NCBI GenBank assembly: GCA_028023455.1 | Contig: JAQFVV010000501.1 | Location: forward strand, 124,001 to 188,000 | Reading direction: 5' to 3' | Length of the DNA: 64,000 nucleotides | Source of the DNA: Epiperipatus broadwayi | Taxonomy: Eukaryota; Onychophora; Udeonychophora; Euonychophora; Peripatidae | In this document: positions 23,360 through 35,104 of the stretch, in pieces | Layout of the letters: each line of letters begins with the position of its first letter | How positions within the stretch are numbered: position 1 is the first letter of the stretch | Position numbers and translations under genes: made by a program | Notes under the pieces: model-generated | The model's database searches: none | What the model was told of the DNA's origin: nothing | Seen by the model: the letters and a program-made list of their open reading frames with translations, nothing else

Positions 23360-24065
23360 CTACTAAATTTTAATGACCATGTAAATAATTACAAGCTATT
23401 AAATATGTAACTGACAAAATGAATAATCATATTATTGAAAAAATAATTTTACATGTTTATACTGTAAGAATATTTCACAAATTGATGTTTCTAAAAGTCA
23501 CTTTCATAATCTTGTAAATGATACCCTCTAGTGGGGAATCTAGCAATCAGATAAAAAATGAGCCCCAATTGAGTACCAGTTTTATCTGATACTATGTCTT
23601 ATACAGATAAAGTATTAATCATTGATAATTATGAGGGATAAAATATTATTTTAGCGGTAATCTTAAGGCTTTATTCTAATTGGCTTACACTTTCAGATTG
23701 TAATGCAGATTTAATTTCTATTAAATTTAACAATCATTTATATAAATATCAGCTATTAAAAATGTAGTGCTAAGAATATGTAGTCATATTACTGAAAAAA
23801 ATGATTTCAAAGTATTTATGACTAGTCAGTCTTTCTAGAAGTCAGTTTTTAATAAACTTGTGAATAGTGACCTCTAGTGGTAATCAACTACTTATTTAAA
23901 AAAATATTGCCAAATGAATCTCATTTTTATTTAGTATTATTATACATGGGTAGCAGATTAATCACTGATAATTCAAAGCTATGAAATGTTACTCTAGCGG
24001 TATCAATTTTTTAACCAGCTGACAGTTTTAGTTCACAATGCGGATTAAATTCTATTAATATTAAC
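23360..24065 (+). repeat. Repeat W, two tandem units of about 345 bp
   Basis: Unit 1 (about 23370-23715) and unit 2 (about 23720-24065) share, in order, AGCTATTAAA, TATTACTGAAAAAA-like, TCTAGAAGTCA-like, ACCCTCTAGTGG or GACCTCTAGTGG, AATCA(T/C)TGATAATT, CTAGCGGTA-like and AATG(C)AGATT words. A third copy is at about 27195-27400. No ORF or terminal inverted repeat is recognisable. The conserved CTCTAGTGG block is noted separately as a possible protein-binding motif. Confidence 0.7.
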
Positions 24066-24487
24066 TGTTTAAGAGTTTTCATTTGACATTTGCAACACAT
24101 GTGCTACTTACAGTTATTTTATTTACAACACATAATTAGAGTTTGATATTTGCATGCCTGGGTCTCGTTTTATGCGGTAGATAGGTTCCTCAGAAAATGC
24201 GCACAAAAGAAGTCGCACAAATATAGACTTAATTCACCTTGATAAATGGGGGATAGGGTCTGTAATTTTCAAAAATCGCATAAAAGCAAAGCAACAATGG
24301 AAAATTACTTTAAAATTCGCATAAAAAAAATAAGGAAATAAAATATGACTAATAAAAAATTTCAAATTTGAAAAAAATTGATACAAGACAAACTTTTTTG
24401 ACTTTTTTTATTAACTACAGTATTTAATTTTATTCAAAACAATATATTTTAAGTGTAATTTACAGTATTTTATATTTTTTCATACAT

Positions 24488-24703
24488 TTACAGTATTTTA
24501 ATTATTATCGCTATTTGGCAATATGCAGGTTCGTTTGTAAACTGGTAAGAAATCAGATTCGTCATAAGAGGAAATGCAACTAGTGACAACTTCATTTCTT
24601 TAATTGCTTTTATAGTGGACTTGCCCAAACTAAAATGTTTTCCAATTGCTGTTGATCCTTCCCATTTCACTAAGTGATCTAAAATTAAAATTTTTGTTTC
24701 CAA
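24488..24703 (-). pseudogene. Tigger-like transposase N-terminal fragment
   Basis: The 71-residue frame begins METKILILDHLVKWEG and continues with STAIGKHFSLGKSTIKAIK. The Tigger/Jerky/CENP-B family typically starts with a KL.IL..LEKGE....IG..FG...STV..I.K helix-turn-helix, and the spacing here matches. After residue 40 the frame drifts into sequence unlike the family. The second helix-turn-helix and the DDE domain are missing. It lies within inverted termini and TA-type ends that fit a pogo-group transposon. It is a dead remnant, though the DNA-binding part is still readable. Confidence 0.6.
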
Positions 24704-25021
24704 AGAAATTCATTTTCTTAGGTGTTTTTTTTCTCCATTAGGGTAAACTAAAAGTTTGAAAAAAAATAAGAACTTAGACTTATGATAATAAAAAGACACC
24801 TACTCACCACTATTGGGCAGAATTTAATTAAAACTAACAAATAAACATTAAATTCTTATTTTTGTCTTTAATTTTCAATTCTGTTTAAAAATCAAATTTC
24901 ATTGTTTCACATCACATTACATAAGTTTTAAATTGTTAATTATAATTAAAAAATCTGATTTTAATTTTTAATTGCCAAATTTAATTGTGCCCACTGCTGT
25001 TACTCACCTTTTAAAAATAAA

Positions 25022-25320
25022 CTTGTGGACACTAAATGATTAATTGATGCATCTTTTTTAAAAAAGCAAAAATAGAATATGATTTAAAATGCAAAAACAA
25101 CAACATGCATAGTTCAGGCATCTATAACATTTGAACAGATTTACTTTATAATCTTGTAAAATTTACTACCTGTGGACACTAAATGATTAATTGATTACGA
25201 ACTCTTTTTTAAAAAAGGAAAAATAGAATGTGATTTAAAATGCAAAAACAACAACATGCATAGTACAAGCATCTATAACGTTTGAACAGATTTACATTAT
25301 AATCTTGTAAAATTTAATGT
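25022..25320. repeat. 150-bp tandem duplication inside the transposon
   Basis: The block from TGTGGACACTAAATGATTAA to ATAATCTTGTAAAATTTA is present twice in a row with about 10 differences. The sister element at 31866-32923 has it once (about 32130-32270, inverted). The duplication therefore happened after the two copies diverged. Confidence 0.85.
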
Positions 25321-25651
25321 GTGTATATAAAATGAGGAAATCCTGATTTTAAGTGAATTATGAACTTCTTTATTGCATAATATCTATTACAGTACTATTA
25401 TAAAGTGCTGAAAATATTGAAATTATTAGATGGAAGTCGAACTTCGATAATGCGCTATTACTTTAAATATGACATGTGAGTGTGCAAAATTTATAATATT
25501 TAAAATAATAGTGCATTATCAGAGCTTGACTTATGATCTAATAATTTTTATCGCATAAAACAAAACCACATACAAAGATATTAAGAAGAAACATGAATTG
25601 CATAACTTCAAAATCGCATTAAAATAATCCGCATAAAGCAAGACCCGGGTG

Positions 25652-26040
25652 TATTCAATATATTATTGTAGTTTTTAACTTCAGCATATACCTATAGTAC
25701 TCAGATATTTGTTTGTGAAATTTGACTTATGTGGAGATTTTAATTAATGAAATATTCAATTTCTCTGGACCCTCTCTGGAAGTTATTAGCCATTTTTATG
25801 GGCATTTTTTTATTTATTATGATGAGAAAGTTATATAATCGTTATTTATGATTTGCAATAAAAAATACATCTTTTTATATATTGTAGATTTTGAAAGCAA
25901 ATAGACATTTTCTATTGCAGATTTTCAAAGACACATGATATCTAAGTTAACAGAAAATATTAAAATTCAAATATTTAATTCTTATATCTGTTAAAAACAC
26001 AGTCTTTCTTTTGTATATACATTTGTATACACACACATGG
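25652..26040. other. AT-rich spacer
   Basis: Nothing recognised. Confidence 0.5.
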
Positions 26041-26048
26041 TTGAAAAT

Positions 26049-26130
26049 ACAATTATAAGCACATTTCTTTGGGATATATATATATATACAATTATAAGCA
26101 CATTTCTTTGGGATATATATATATATATAA
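26049..26130. repeat. 39-bp direct duplication with (TA)n
   Basis: ACAATTATAAGCACATTTC, followed by TTTGGG and TA repeats, occurs twice, at 26049 and 26088. It sits directly upstream of the 122-codon open frame and would otherwise be read as its N-terminus. Confidence 0.9.
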
Positions 26131-26158
26131 TATTGTTCAAAAAAGACATGAGTCTATT

Positions 26159-26527
26159 ATGCCTGAGCATTTACCTGTCTCTGATAGTATGGAGAAGAAT
26201 TCCACTCAGATGCTGATGTTAAAGAACAAGGAATTCATAGATCAGATGCTGATCCTTTTGGAGGTTCCTGAAGCAAAGGAAGCACAAAGTGATGGACATC
26301 TTCATGACAAGGATTTAGAACATAAGAAATGTGATATTGACAATTTGAATCTAGAGCAAGGCAATCTAAAAACCACAGGTCTTGATGAGCTAGACGAAAC
26401 AGATTTCAGTGTTTATTTTGACCACGATCAATACCTAGCGATCGATGATAGATATAAAGGTAGATGGGGGCAAAACAGATTTGAAGTATGGTTGCAACTT
26501 GGCATCACTTTGGATATAAAAGCTTAA
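26159..26527 (+). CDS. Hypothetical 122-residue protein or retrocopy
   Basis: I do not recognise this protein. I chose the ATG at 26159 because everything upstream in the frame is microsatellite. The sequence is acidic and hydrophilic, with a run of D/E-rich residues around the middle (DKDLEHKKCDIDNLNLEQ). It ends with a more ordered stretch rich in aromatic residues (FSVYFDHDQYLAIDDRYKG, then WGQ.RFEVWLQ). Base composition and codon use are visibly less AT-rich than the flanks, and normal-looking sequence continues for several hundred bases beyond the stop to an AATAAA at 27094. An uninterrupted ORF with a 3'-UTR-like tail and no visible introns fits a processed retrocopy or a terminal exon. 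No target duplication or long A-tail was found. Confidence 0.45.
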   Translation: MPEHLPVSDSMEKNSTQMLMLKNKEFIDQMLILLEVPEAKEAQSDGHLHDKDLEHKKCDIDNLNLEQGNLKTTGLDELDETDFSVYFDHDQYLAIDDRYKGRWGQNRFEVWLQLGITLDIKA

Positions 26528-27105
26528 GATATCAAATGTGAGTCACAGCGGAGTTCTCTAAGAGTTTTAATCAAGGTTAGGGTAATTATGGAAGGGACAC
26601 TTAAGCATGCAATTTACCCTGAGATGACTAAGTGAACTACTGCATCTCAGAGAAGAGCCTAGACAGTGGACATTTCACTGATGCCAGCCACGAACATATA
26701 TGGACAGATTTTTTATGGACTCTTATTGTTTGGAGTTTGCAAGTCTTTGGGAATTCGACCATTGGAATCCAGGTTTGAGTTAGAAATAACCCACTTCTTG
26801 GGTTCTTTTAGTGTATTGTGATGTGGGTCTATGGTGAACAGTCAATCATTAAATGGATTTGGGTGACTGATGAAAATGTCTCTTATTTTTTGTCATTTGT
26901 TTGTAACATAGTATGCTTACTAATATCATAGGTATATCATTGTATATCATATCATGTGAGCATGTTGGTTTAAAAATTTATTCTGAGATAATGAGGTTCT
27001 ATGGTGTAAAATTACATTAAAATCAAAATATGCATTGTGAATCGTAGATAAATTTAGTTTATCACTGTATGTAAACATGTAAATTCAAAGTCTAATAAAT
27101 CTTTT
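26528..27105 (+). other. 3'-UTR-like sequence ending at AATAAA
   Basis: Composition stays closer to the preceding ORF than to the surrounding AT-rich DNA as far as about 26900. AATAAA at 27094-27099, with an A-rich stretch following at 27107, could be the polyadenylation signal of the transcript that carried the ORF. Confidence 0.35.
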
Positions 27106-27194
27106 CAGAAAAGAAAAAGATACCTTTTTTTCTTTCTTTGATATATATATACAAAAAATAAAAGTGCTCAATTTTGGCCCTGTTTTAAAAAATA

Positions 27195-27400
27195 ATAAAC
27201 TTAATAACCATGTAAATAAATACCAGTTGCTAAATATGTAGTATTGAAAATATCAATTATATATATTGGAAGAAGTAAAATTCATATCTGCATATTATAA
27301 GAATCTTCACAAATTAGACTTACTAGAAGTCATTTTAATTAACTTGCAAATAACACCCTCTTGTGTTAATCTAGGATCAGATGAAAAATGATTAGAATTT
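27195..27400 (+). repeat. Repeat W, third copy
   Basis: Shares with 23370-23560 the order TTAATAACCATGTAAATAA, GCTAAATATGTA, TACTAGAAGTCA-like, ACACCCTCTTGTG and ATCAGATGAAAAATGA. It ends before the second half of the unit. Confidence 0.65.
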
Positions 27401-27679
27401 AGCCACATAGTAATCTAAAATATGTTGTTAAATCAGGATTTTGCTAAAAGCCCCATTAATGATTAACCTGTTACCCATGCATAATCATGGGATTTGATAA
27501 AAATCTATTCAGAACTCCTTTTTCATCTGATTAGTAATTTAACATGAAAAAACATTATTTGGAATTTATTTTAATAAAATAAACATTACTTCCTTAATAA
27601 TATGATTAAATATTCTTAGCATTACATATTTAACTCTCCAGCACTATGATAGATTTAATTGTTTTTTCTTATGAATCTT

Positions 27680-28290
27680 TTATAAGATTTCAACTTTAGA
27701 TTTTAATATTAAACCATTATTCTACATCAGAATTCAATAAATTGAACTTGATTTGGCGGTAAAATAGATTACAAATGGGAAAAAATCTAAAAGTTCATGT
27801 TTGGACTTTTAATGACAATAAATGATGCCTTTGTCATTGAATACTTGGCAAAGCAGAGTGATTTCAGAAAATGAATGAAATCTTTTTTAATTAAATGGTG
27901 AATGAAAAAAGATGTCTGATAAATCTATCAAATTTTTCTTTAGAATTTTAAAATAGCTTTCTAATTTTTAGAATTTCTCAAATTACTCTAAGGCAGTAAT
28001 GTCAGTATTGTATTAGCCATAATTTTCATATGGTGGGCTGACCAGAGTGCCATGATTTTTTTTTTGGTAATGTTATGTTAAAAGTTATATTCTATTTTTG
28101 AAAATAATATTTATCCATATAAAATAATAATGTAACAATGCGTACTTTTGATTTTTAATAATTATTACAAAATTATCGTTTTAAAATAATTATGAATATT
28201 GATAAACTTCACAAAAAAATAAGCATTTTTAATTATTCAAAAAATGTTCTTAGAAATAATTTCCAAATAGTGTGAACATCAATAGTGAAG
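27680..28290 (+). repeat. Repeat V, copy 2
   Basis: Matches 14126-14800 in word order (TTTTAATATTAAACC, TTCAGAAAATGAATGAAATC, TATATTCTATTTTTG). Class unknown, no ORF. Confidence 0.6.
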
Positions 28291-29150
28291 GAATAAATCA
28301 ATCAAAGAGTTAGATGAAGAAGTAAATGGCTTTGATTCTGTTGCTATTTAATTATTTTGGCCACTTTTGATTGTTTTTAATTTAAAAATCAATATTTTAA
28401 AAGCAAATGAATTTACAAAATAAAATAAAAGTAGTTAAACATCTCACTAAATTTCTGTATAAACAAATGCAATTTTTTATACAATTATGATTAGAGTGGT
28501 TTTTTTTTTGGATGGACTGAAGGTTTCCATGGTAATGTGAGTGGATGTTAATAGACAGTATTTATGTATACGATTATTAAAATTAATAGAATTTACATTT
28601 GCATTATGATCTGAAACCGTAATCTGGTTGTATTGCGGCTTTACAAAAATCCCAGCTAAAGTAAATTTTATCCCTTTATAATATCAATGATTAGGCTGGT
28701 ATCCATCTAATAACTGGGATTAAATGACAATGGGACTCATTTTTTATCAGGTAGAATATTACTACGTTTTGTTTTTTATTGTGTCTTTATTCGAATGTTT
28801 CAAGAATGTGTGGTGGATTGGCGGTTATTCAGTACATCTATAACAGATATTACACATGGTAAAAAAGAAGTGATGTTGAATTACGCCATGTATGGATGCA
28901 TAATTAAAAACAGATATATTAATCTTTAATTGAGATTTAAAGTTTATTTCTGGACTAGGGATAATTTCTAGTTTAATAAATGATAATTGATAATCATTAA
29001 TGTATTTATCTAGAGTGGACGATGTCAAAATTGTGAATGAAATAAGTTTGACACTTGTAAAACAAAATGTAAATGTTTACTAAAAATGAATTGTAGAAAG
29101 TCCAAGTTGTGAACGTTTCTTAAACACTGTATGACTTTTTTCTACAGTAT
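28291..29150. other. AT-rich spacer, nothing recognised
   Basis: No supported gene. The minus-strand open frame at 28825-29028 has no recognisable content. Confidence 0.5.
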
Positions 29151-29174
29151 AGGCTTTTTCATACCTGCACTTCT

Positions 29175-29695
29175 ATATGTAATATAGGGGGTTTGAACTC
29201 AGACTTTTACATGACCCTCAACTATCCATCCTATTTCATACTGCTGATACACTTGATCACACACATACTGAAAAGATAAATAATCACCATTATTCGTATT
29301 TTGTGCTAAACCAGAACTCATCAGTTGGTCCAGATTATCATCTCCACACATGTATACAATCAAAGCTCAGCTTATATTAAGATAGCCAATCTTCATACTT
29401 TAATGGACAGGCTTCAAACCACTCCACTCCACAACTCTTCAGCCATCCATTTCATGGAAAATCTGATGATGGAATGCTCAAAGTCCACCTTAGTGCCAAC
29501 CTTCTCATCCTACCCATGTTGACCACAAGTCATTCTGACCCCTCATGTACAGGACATAATCCATTTGCATACATATGTTGGTGATTATTTTTTTAACATG
29601 TGTGTGATCAAGTGTATCAGCAGTATGAGGTGGCAGGGATGGTTGAGGGTCGTGTGAAAGTCTGACTTCAAACCCCCTATATTAAATACTGTATA
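29175..29695. repeat. Dispersed repeat with inverted ends of about 95 bp
   Basis: The left end (about 29180-29275, starting ATATAGGGGGTTTGAACTCA) is the inverse of the right end (about 29597-29690, ending TCAAACCCCCTATAT). Between them lies the same sequence as at 9500-9800. It includes CTGATGATGGAA followed by TGCTCAAAG, a possible decayed hammerhead-like motif. The structure matches an inverted-terminus non-autonomous element. Confidence 0.8.
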
Positions 29696-31860
29696 TAAAG
29701 ATTATTTCTTCAGTAATATGATTTATATTTATGCCTATTGAATAGTGTAACTTTGTATATATATATAAGTTTTTATATTATCATAGTAGCCAATCCACTA
29801 ACTATTTCTTCAATCCAAATTCAAAACCGGCCTGAATAATGCTTGAAAATGTTTTCGGATTTCAATAGAGCTAGAATTTTTTTTTTTTTTAAGGAACTAT
29901 CTCCTATCCAACTCAGATAGTAAATTTTTTCACACAGTAAGGCCATGTGATGATCATGTCATGTTTTAGCGGTCTAATAGGTTACCAATATTATCAATTA
30001 AAGGGTATCTAGCCATTCTTAGTTAGCGGGTAAAAACATAGTAAAAAATCACCAAATGGTTAAGTTACTGATATAAAAGTCTTTTGTGTGTGTGTGTGTG
30101 TGAAATGAGAAATTATTTTTCATTAGCGCATATATATGTGCAAACTATAGTTTTAAGTTCAGTCACCATTTCTATGCACATAAATATGTATGTATGTGTG
30201 CGTAAATTTATATTTTCCACTAAGATATTAGCACATCAAATAAACTGAACTAGCAAAGTGATATGAATATTAAGCAGCTGTTTGAAAATCTAAACTTGTC
30301 TTCTATAACAAATGCCCATTTGTTTTCAACATTTCAGTAGTATTAAGTTTGTGTGTTTCTATCAAATGTAATGGTGATACGCTGCTTGAAACTAATGAAG
30401 AAAAGACGTTTCGCGTACCAGTTGATCCCCTAAGTCATTTCTGCTGACATATAAAAGAAGTCAAATATTTATTTAAGTAGTGTTTCATTTCCATCATATT
30501 AATATTAAAAATTTAAATATTCTCAGCAAGCGATATGTGATCATTTTCCTCATCCTCCATCGCCAGAGAAACAATGGTTAAAATCTTCTGAGGTCATTTT
30601 GCTCAAGTTTGATTTTATTTTCCGTCTTTTAAATTCAAGTAGTATTATTATATTTCTGTTATCTTGAAATATAATCCACGTTTGAAAGTAATGTTTAACC
30701 TGAGCTAATATAGTTTGAAGTTTATAGATATTCTTCCTTTTGTTGAAATGAAAGTTTAAGAATCGTTCTAAAAGGAAGTTAGAATATTAATGAAGTATTA
30801 TAAGGAATGGGGAATAGAATTTATTTATTTTTAAATCAAATAAAACTTAAATTTTATTTTAAGGATATATATATAAAAGGAACATTTTAATTACATAAGT
30901 AGCGACCTAAGTCAATATCTCAACCTTAAATTATCTGCAAAGAATACGGGGAAAGTTCTCCAAATACTATTATATCAGAAATATTCTTAATTTATTAATT
31001 GAGATATTTTTGAGGAGTAATTAATGTTTGTTTCTGCAGATAGATGGCGTATGCTTTTCTTATCTACATACAGTAGATAACAGGTTTATCTGGGCATAAT
31101 TGCTGAGATATTCTTGACTTCGTTTAAGGAGAAGCCATAATACATCACATCACATTACAGTATTTATCTTTTTTCTTTTAAAAAACGTGTGCATTAAACC
31201 ATTTTTTAAAACTTTGCAATCATACCATATAGGAAACCTATCTTCTAAATCATATTAGTCTGTTTCCAAAATTATATTTAGAGGAACCAAGTAATGTTTT
31301 TTTTTTTTGCTTTCACGTTGCCATTCCAGATGCTTTTTAAGCATTGACTTAGGTATCTTAAATCTTCCATCCACAACATTCATTAACTTAATTCATTATT
31401 TATTCTAGTATACTTCTAATGTTTTATCTATATTTTCTTGAGTTCAAGACCGTATTTTCTTTTTTATATGCTATGAAAAAAATAAAGATTTTTGCAAAAA
31501 AAAATGAATAATTTTTACTAGATAAATTATAATCTTTTTTTAGAAACCGTACAGTGAGTGATTCAATATAAAAAACTTTAGAAACTTTTTAAAAAATCAA
31601 CGTAAACCCCAAAAATAATTTCCAAATATTCATAAATCTGATGTAAATAATAATAAAGCTAGTGTTAAAAAATAATAATAATGAATTGTGAAATTTTATT
31701 ATTCAAGCAATATCTGCTATATAAGTACATTCAACTTGTAAATCAAGTTCACAAATGATCAAGTCACAATAAAACCAGTTCTCTGCAATATTGGCTAGTC
31801 ATTTAATTCATCTATTTGCCACTAGATGCCACTTATATTAACTGCATATTTAAAAAAATC
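29696..31860. other. AT-rich spacer with minor repeat scraps
   Basis: 29940-29990 (GATGATCATGTCATGTTTTAG) resembles the terminal block of repeat A. AAAACCGGCCTG near 29824 resembles the hammerhead-repeat core remnant. A (TG)n run lies at about 30087-30102. No gene was recognised in the 2.1 kb. Confidence 0.45.
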
Positions 31861-31865
31861 AAATA

Positions 31866-32923
31866 CACCCGGGTCTCTTTTTACGTGGACTTATTTAACA
31901 CGATTTTGAAGTTACGCGATTTGTGTTTCACCAGAAGTCGAACTCCGATATTGCGCTATTACTTTAAATAATAAATTTCACGCAATTACGTTATATTGAA
32001 AGTACTAGCACATTATTGGAATTCGACTTTCAACTTAGTAATTTCAATATTTTCAGTGCTTTATAATAGTAAGATTTTATGCAACAATGAAATTAAAATC
32101 ATGATTTCCACATTTTATGTATACACACATTAAATTTTACAAGATTATAATGTAAATTTGTTCAAACATTGTGCATGTTAATTCTGCATTTTAAATCACA
32201 TTCTGTTTTTGCTTTTTAAAAAAGAACGTTTAATCAATTATTAATCATTTAGTGTCCGCACGTTTATTTTTAAAAGGTCAGTAATAGCAGTGGGCACAAT
32301 TAAATTTGACAATTAAAAATTAAAATCTGATTTTTAATTGTAATTAACAATTTAAAAATTACTTACGGCGACTTGAAATTTGATTTTTAAACGGAATTGA
32401 AAATTAAAGACAAAAATAAGAATTTAATTTTTAGTTGTTAGTTTCATAAACAATTAATAAAATCCTCATCTCAAAGATTAATTACTAATTATGTTGTCAC
32501 CAGAAAACCACTGTCACAACATGAGTGTGAAGTTGGCGCTAGTTGTTTGCAAACGAACGTGTTTTTCGGCAAATAGCTATAATAATTAAAACATGTATAA
32601 AAAAATGTCAATTACTGTACTGTAAATTATGCATAAAAATATATTATTTTGAATAAAATTAAATATTATAGTTAAAAAAAGTTTGTCTTGTATCAATTTT
32701 TTTCAAATTTGAAATTTTTTATTAGTTATATCTTATTTCCTTATTTTTTTTTTTGCGCGAATTTTAAAGTAATTTTATGTTGGTGCTTTGCTTTTATGCG
32801 AATTTTGAAAACTCACACACCGCATCCTTTCTTTTTCAAGGTAAGTTATGTCTATTTTTGCGCAATTTCGTTTGCGCGTGTTTTCTGAGGAACCTATCTA
32901 TCGCGTAAAACGAGACCCAGGTG
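31866..32923 (+). mobile_element. Pogo/Tigger-like DNA transposon, copy 2, TA-flanked
   Basis: A 1058-bp element beginning CACCCGGGTCTC and ending GAGACCCAGGTG, with TA immediately on both sides (31864-31865 and 32924-32925). It is the inverse-orientation relative of 24153-25651. The sequence from TTTGTCTTGTATCAA to the end mirrors the first 260 bp of copy 1. Most of the transposase-like helix-turn-helix region has been replaced or deleted, so this copy is non-coding. An internal palindromic segment (GAAGTCGAACTCCG near 31932 with GGAATTCGACTTTC near 32020) is shared with copy 1. Confidence 0.85.
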
Positions 32924-33382
32924 TAGTGTGATTTGTGCTTTTAATGAAACTAAAAAAAATATATTATTAATAAATACAATCTTATACAACTCTACAATAT
33001 AGATAAACAGCTGCTGCTGTATTATGAAATTTATTAAATTTATGAATTTTAATAGTGTTATCTTTGTTAGTTACATTTGTTTACCTATTTAATATTGAAT
33101 TGGTGTACGTTAATGCAATGCATAGCACAGTTACTCTTTATATGTAGAGAAAAGTACAGCAGTCTAAAATTTTATCTTAAGTGTAATATATTATTTATGA
33201 GGAGTGTTTTGTATAAAGTTTATTTATTACCTATTATTATATCAATGTCACTGTCTTATACAATAGTCAACAAAAGATTCAATTGAGTCTCAAGTTCTTT
33301 CAAGTCTAGGAAACATATTTAAAAATACTGGTCACGACTGAGGATTCTGTAGGGATCTATCTTCACCAATAAACTTAAATAT

Positions 33383-33383
33383 A

Positions 33384-33430
<47 letters not shown>
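33383..33430. repeat. (TA)n microsatellite
   Basis: About 24 TA units. Confidence 0.95.
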
Positions 33431-33432
<2 letters not shown>

Positions 33433-33582
33433 TAAGCTAAACATCTGATGAAGACTTTTTTACTAATCAGTAGAATTCTGCCAGCTATAAACAAAGATAG
33501 CAAATTATAGATTGCAAATCTAATGATAATCTCTGGTGATTGATATCAGCTATATTTGCAGATTCTCAGTTGACTCTCATAA

Positions 33583-33656
33583 TATATAGATAAGGGATTC
33601 CAACTTTATTGTTAAAAGGTTGTTGCCATGACAACAGTTTGAGATTGTTGATTGTT

Positions 33657-33697
<41 letters not shown>

Positions 33698-33810
33698 AAT
33701 TTCAACTTTATTGTTAAAAGGAGATTGCCTTGACAACAGTTTGAGATTATTGATTGTTATTGGGATAGTCTAAGTGTTGAGTGATTTTTAATCATATAAA
33801 TATAAAATCC
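33583..33810 (+). repeat. Two tandem copies of the GTTGCC repeat separated by (TA)n
   Basis: Copy 1 (33583-33660) and copy 2 (33694-33800) both run from CAACTTTATTGTTAAAAGG through GACAACAGTTTGAGATT to ATTGTTATTG. A (TA)n tract (33661-33693) separates them. Copy 1 contains GTTGCCATGACAAC (33622-33635), a perfect palindromic X-box-type sequence. Related copies are at 10682, 11245 and 51690. Confidence 0.8.
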
Positions 33811-33847
33811 CCTCTAATATATATATATATATTTATTAGTAAATAAG

Positions 33848-34088
33848 AACTGTTGCATAAATAAAGTTAAATCCGCAACCAAGGTTATGGATATGTAGCA
33901 ACCAATAAGACCAGTTCTGCTGGCTTGTGTACATGACAATGTGAGTTATTGATCAAAGAGATCTCCTTTTAAATAGTAGTAGCTTGGATACAATTGTTGT
34001 TGTTTTCTGTCAGCCAGAAGAACTAATCTTATTGGTTGCTGCACATTAATACACCATTACTGTGGATTTAACTTCATTTATATAAGTT
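33848..34088. repeat. Foldback element, arms about 75 bp
   Basis: The left arm (33850-33925, with AGTTAAATCCGCAACC and GCAACCAATAAGACCAG) is the inverse of the right arm (34010-34085, with TAATCTTATTGGTTGC and GTGGATTTAACTTCATTTAT). No ORF. Probably a short MITE-like or foldback element. Confidence 0.75.
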
Positions 34089-34345
34089 TCATTTACTAAT
34101 CAATTTAAATCCATATTAACCTGTTAAAAATTTATATATATATATATCACACCTTAATAGTCATAACTTAAATAAAGCAATAACAAATCTGCAATTTGTT
34201 ATAGGTAATCCTTTTTTTGTGTGTATTGAGGTTGCCTTGGCAACAGATTGCTAATGTTCTACTTTATTTATATTTTGTTTTTTCTTATGTAACTTATATA
34301 TTAAACCATTTAGCTATTCACATTTATATTTAAATATATAAGTAC

Positions 34346-34395
34346 ATCATCATCATCATCATTGTCAACCATTATCAATCTACTGCAGGATGAAT
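34346..34395 (-). mobile_element. RTE-type LINE 3'-end scrap
   Basis: On the minus strand CCTGCAGTAGATTGATAATG is followed by GTTGACAATGATGATG. This is the same 3' end seen at 38680-38728. Only about 45 bp of element is present, an extreme 5' truncation. Confidence 0.7.
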
Positions 34396-35104
34396 ATATA
34401 TATGTACATAGATTTAATTATGTATTGACTGATATAGATGATAATTCTGTTAATAATAATAATCATCATCTAAATTAAACTAAAACCATTGGATCAGATT
34501 TAATAATAACATTTTGGTATATTTACCGTAGCAGTGTCAGAAAAACGTTATGAGGTAGACATTGTTCTCAACCTAATGGCAGATTGAGAAACTAGGCAAT
34601 AACCTTCTATAAATCAACTAAAAATAACCTAATGATTTATCACTCAGGAGTTTATAAGAACCTCAAACACTCGAAGTGATAACAGTCCATTTTTTTTACC
34701 ACTGCACCATGAAGAGCACTGAATGCTTTATCATGCATAAGTTGAGACTGGGTGTGTCAGAGATGAAGCTGTGATTTATGTGCTATAAACTTCAGAGTTT
34801 GTCCCCTACATTAAACAACACAACGCCTAATAACCAATTGAAAACATTTGATAATATCATTGGTTATTTTCTGTTTGTTTATTATCCTCTTAACACAGAT
34901 TGTTTTAGATGACAAAAATATAGAACTTGTTATACATTTTAATGAGCTCTTTATAACGTTAAGAGCAAATTGTCTCTCTTTCAACTAATATTCATTTCTT
35001 CTACATTAAAATGGATATCTGCATTGTTGCAATGCACAACCAAATTAAGAAATTGTAACTACTCCTTTCAATAGCTTAAATTTTAAATTCGCATACGTTT
35101 TACA

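Larger units (their letters stand above)
24153..25651 (-). mobile_element. Pogo/Tigger-like DNA transposon, non-autonomous, copy 1
   Basis: The left end CCTGGGTCTCGTTTTATGCGG and the right end CCGCATAAAGCAAGACCCGG are inverse to each other, and TA follows the right end. Tc1/mariner-superfamily elements of the pogo group duplicate TA. The same terminal sequence bounds 31866-32923, where TA is present on both sides. On the minus strand a 71-residue open frame (24488-24703) carries a helix-turn-helix like the N-terminus of Tigger/CENP-B-type transposases. No DDE catalytic part is present. An internal direct repeat of about 150 bp (25022-25172 and 25173-25320) and an internal foldback lie in the remainder. 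Confidence 0.75.

Noticed and set aside
33455-33480. CTGATGAAGAC as a further hammerhead start
   Set aside because: No GAAA follows at a workable distance, and no helix II can be drawn.
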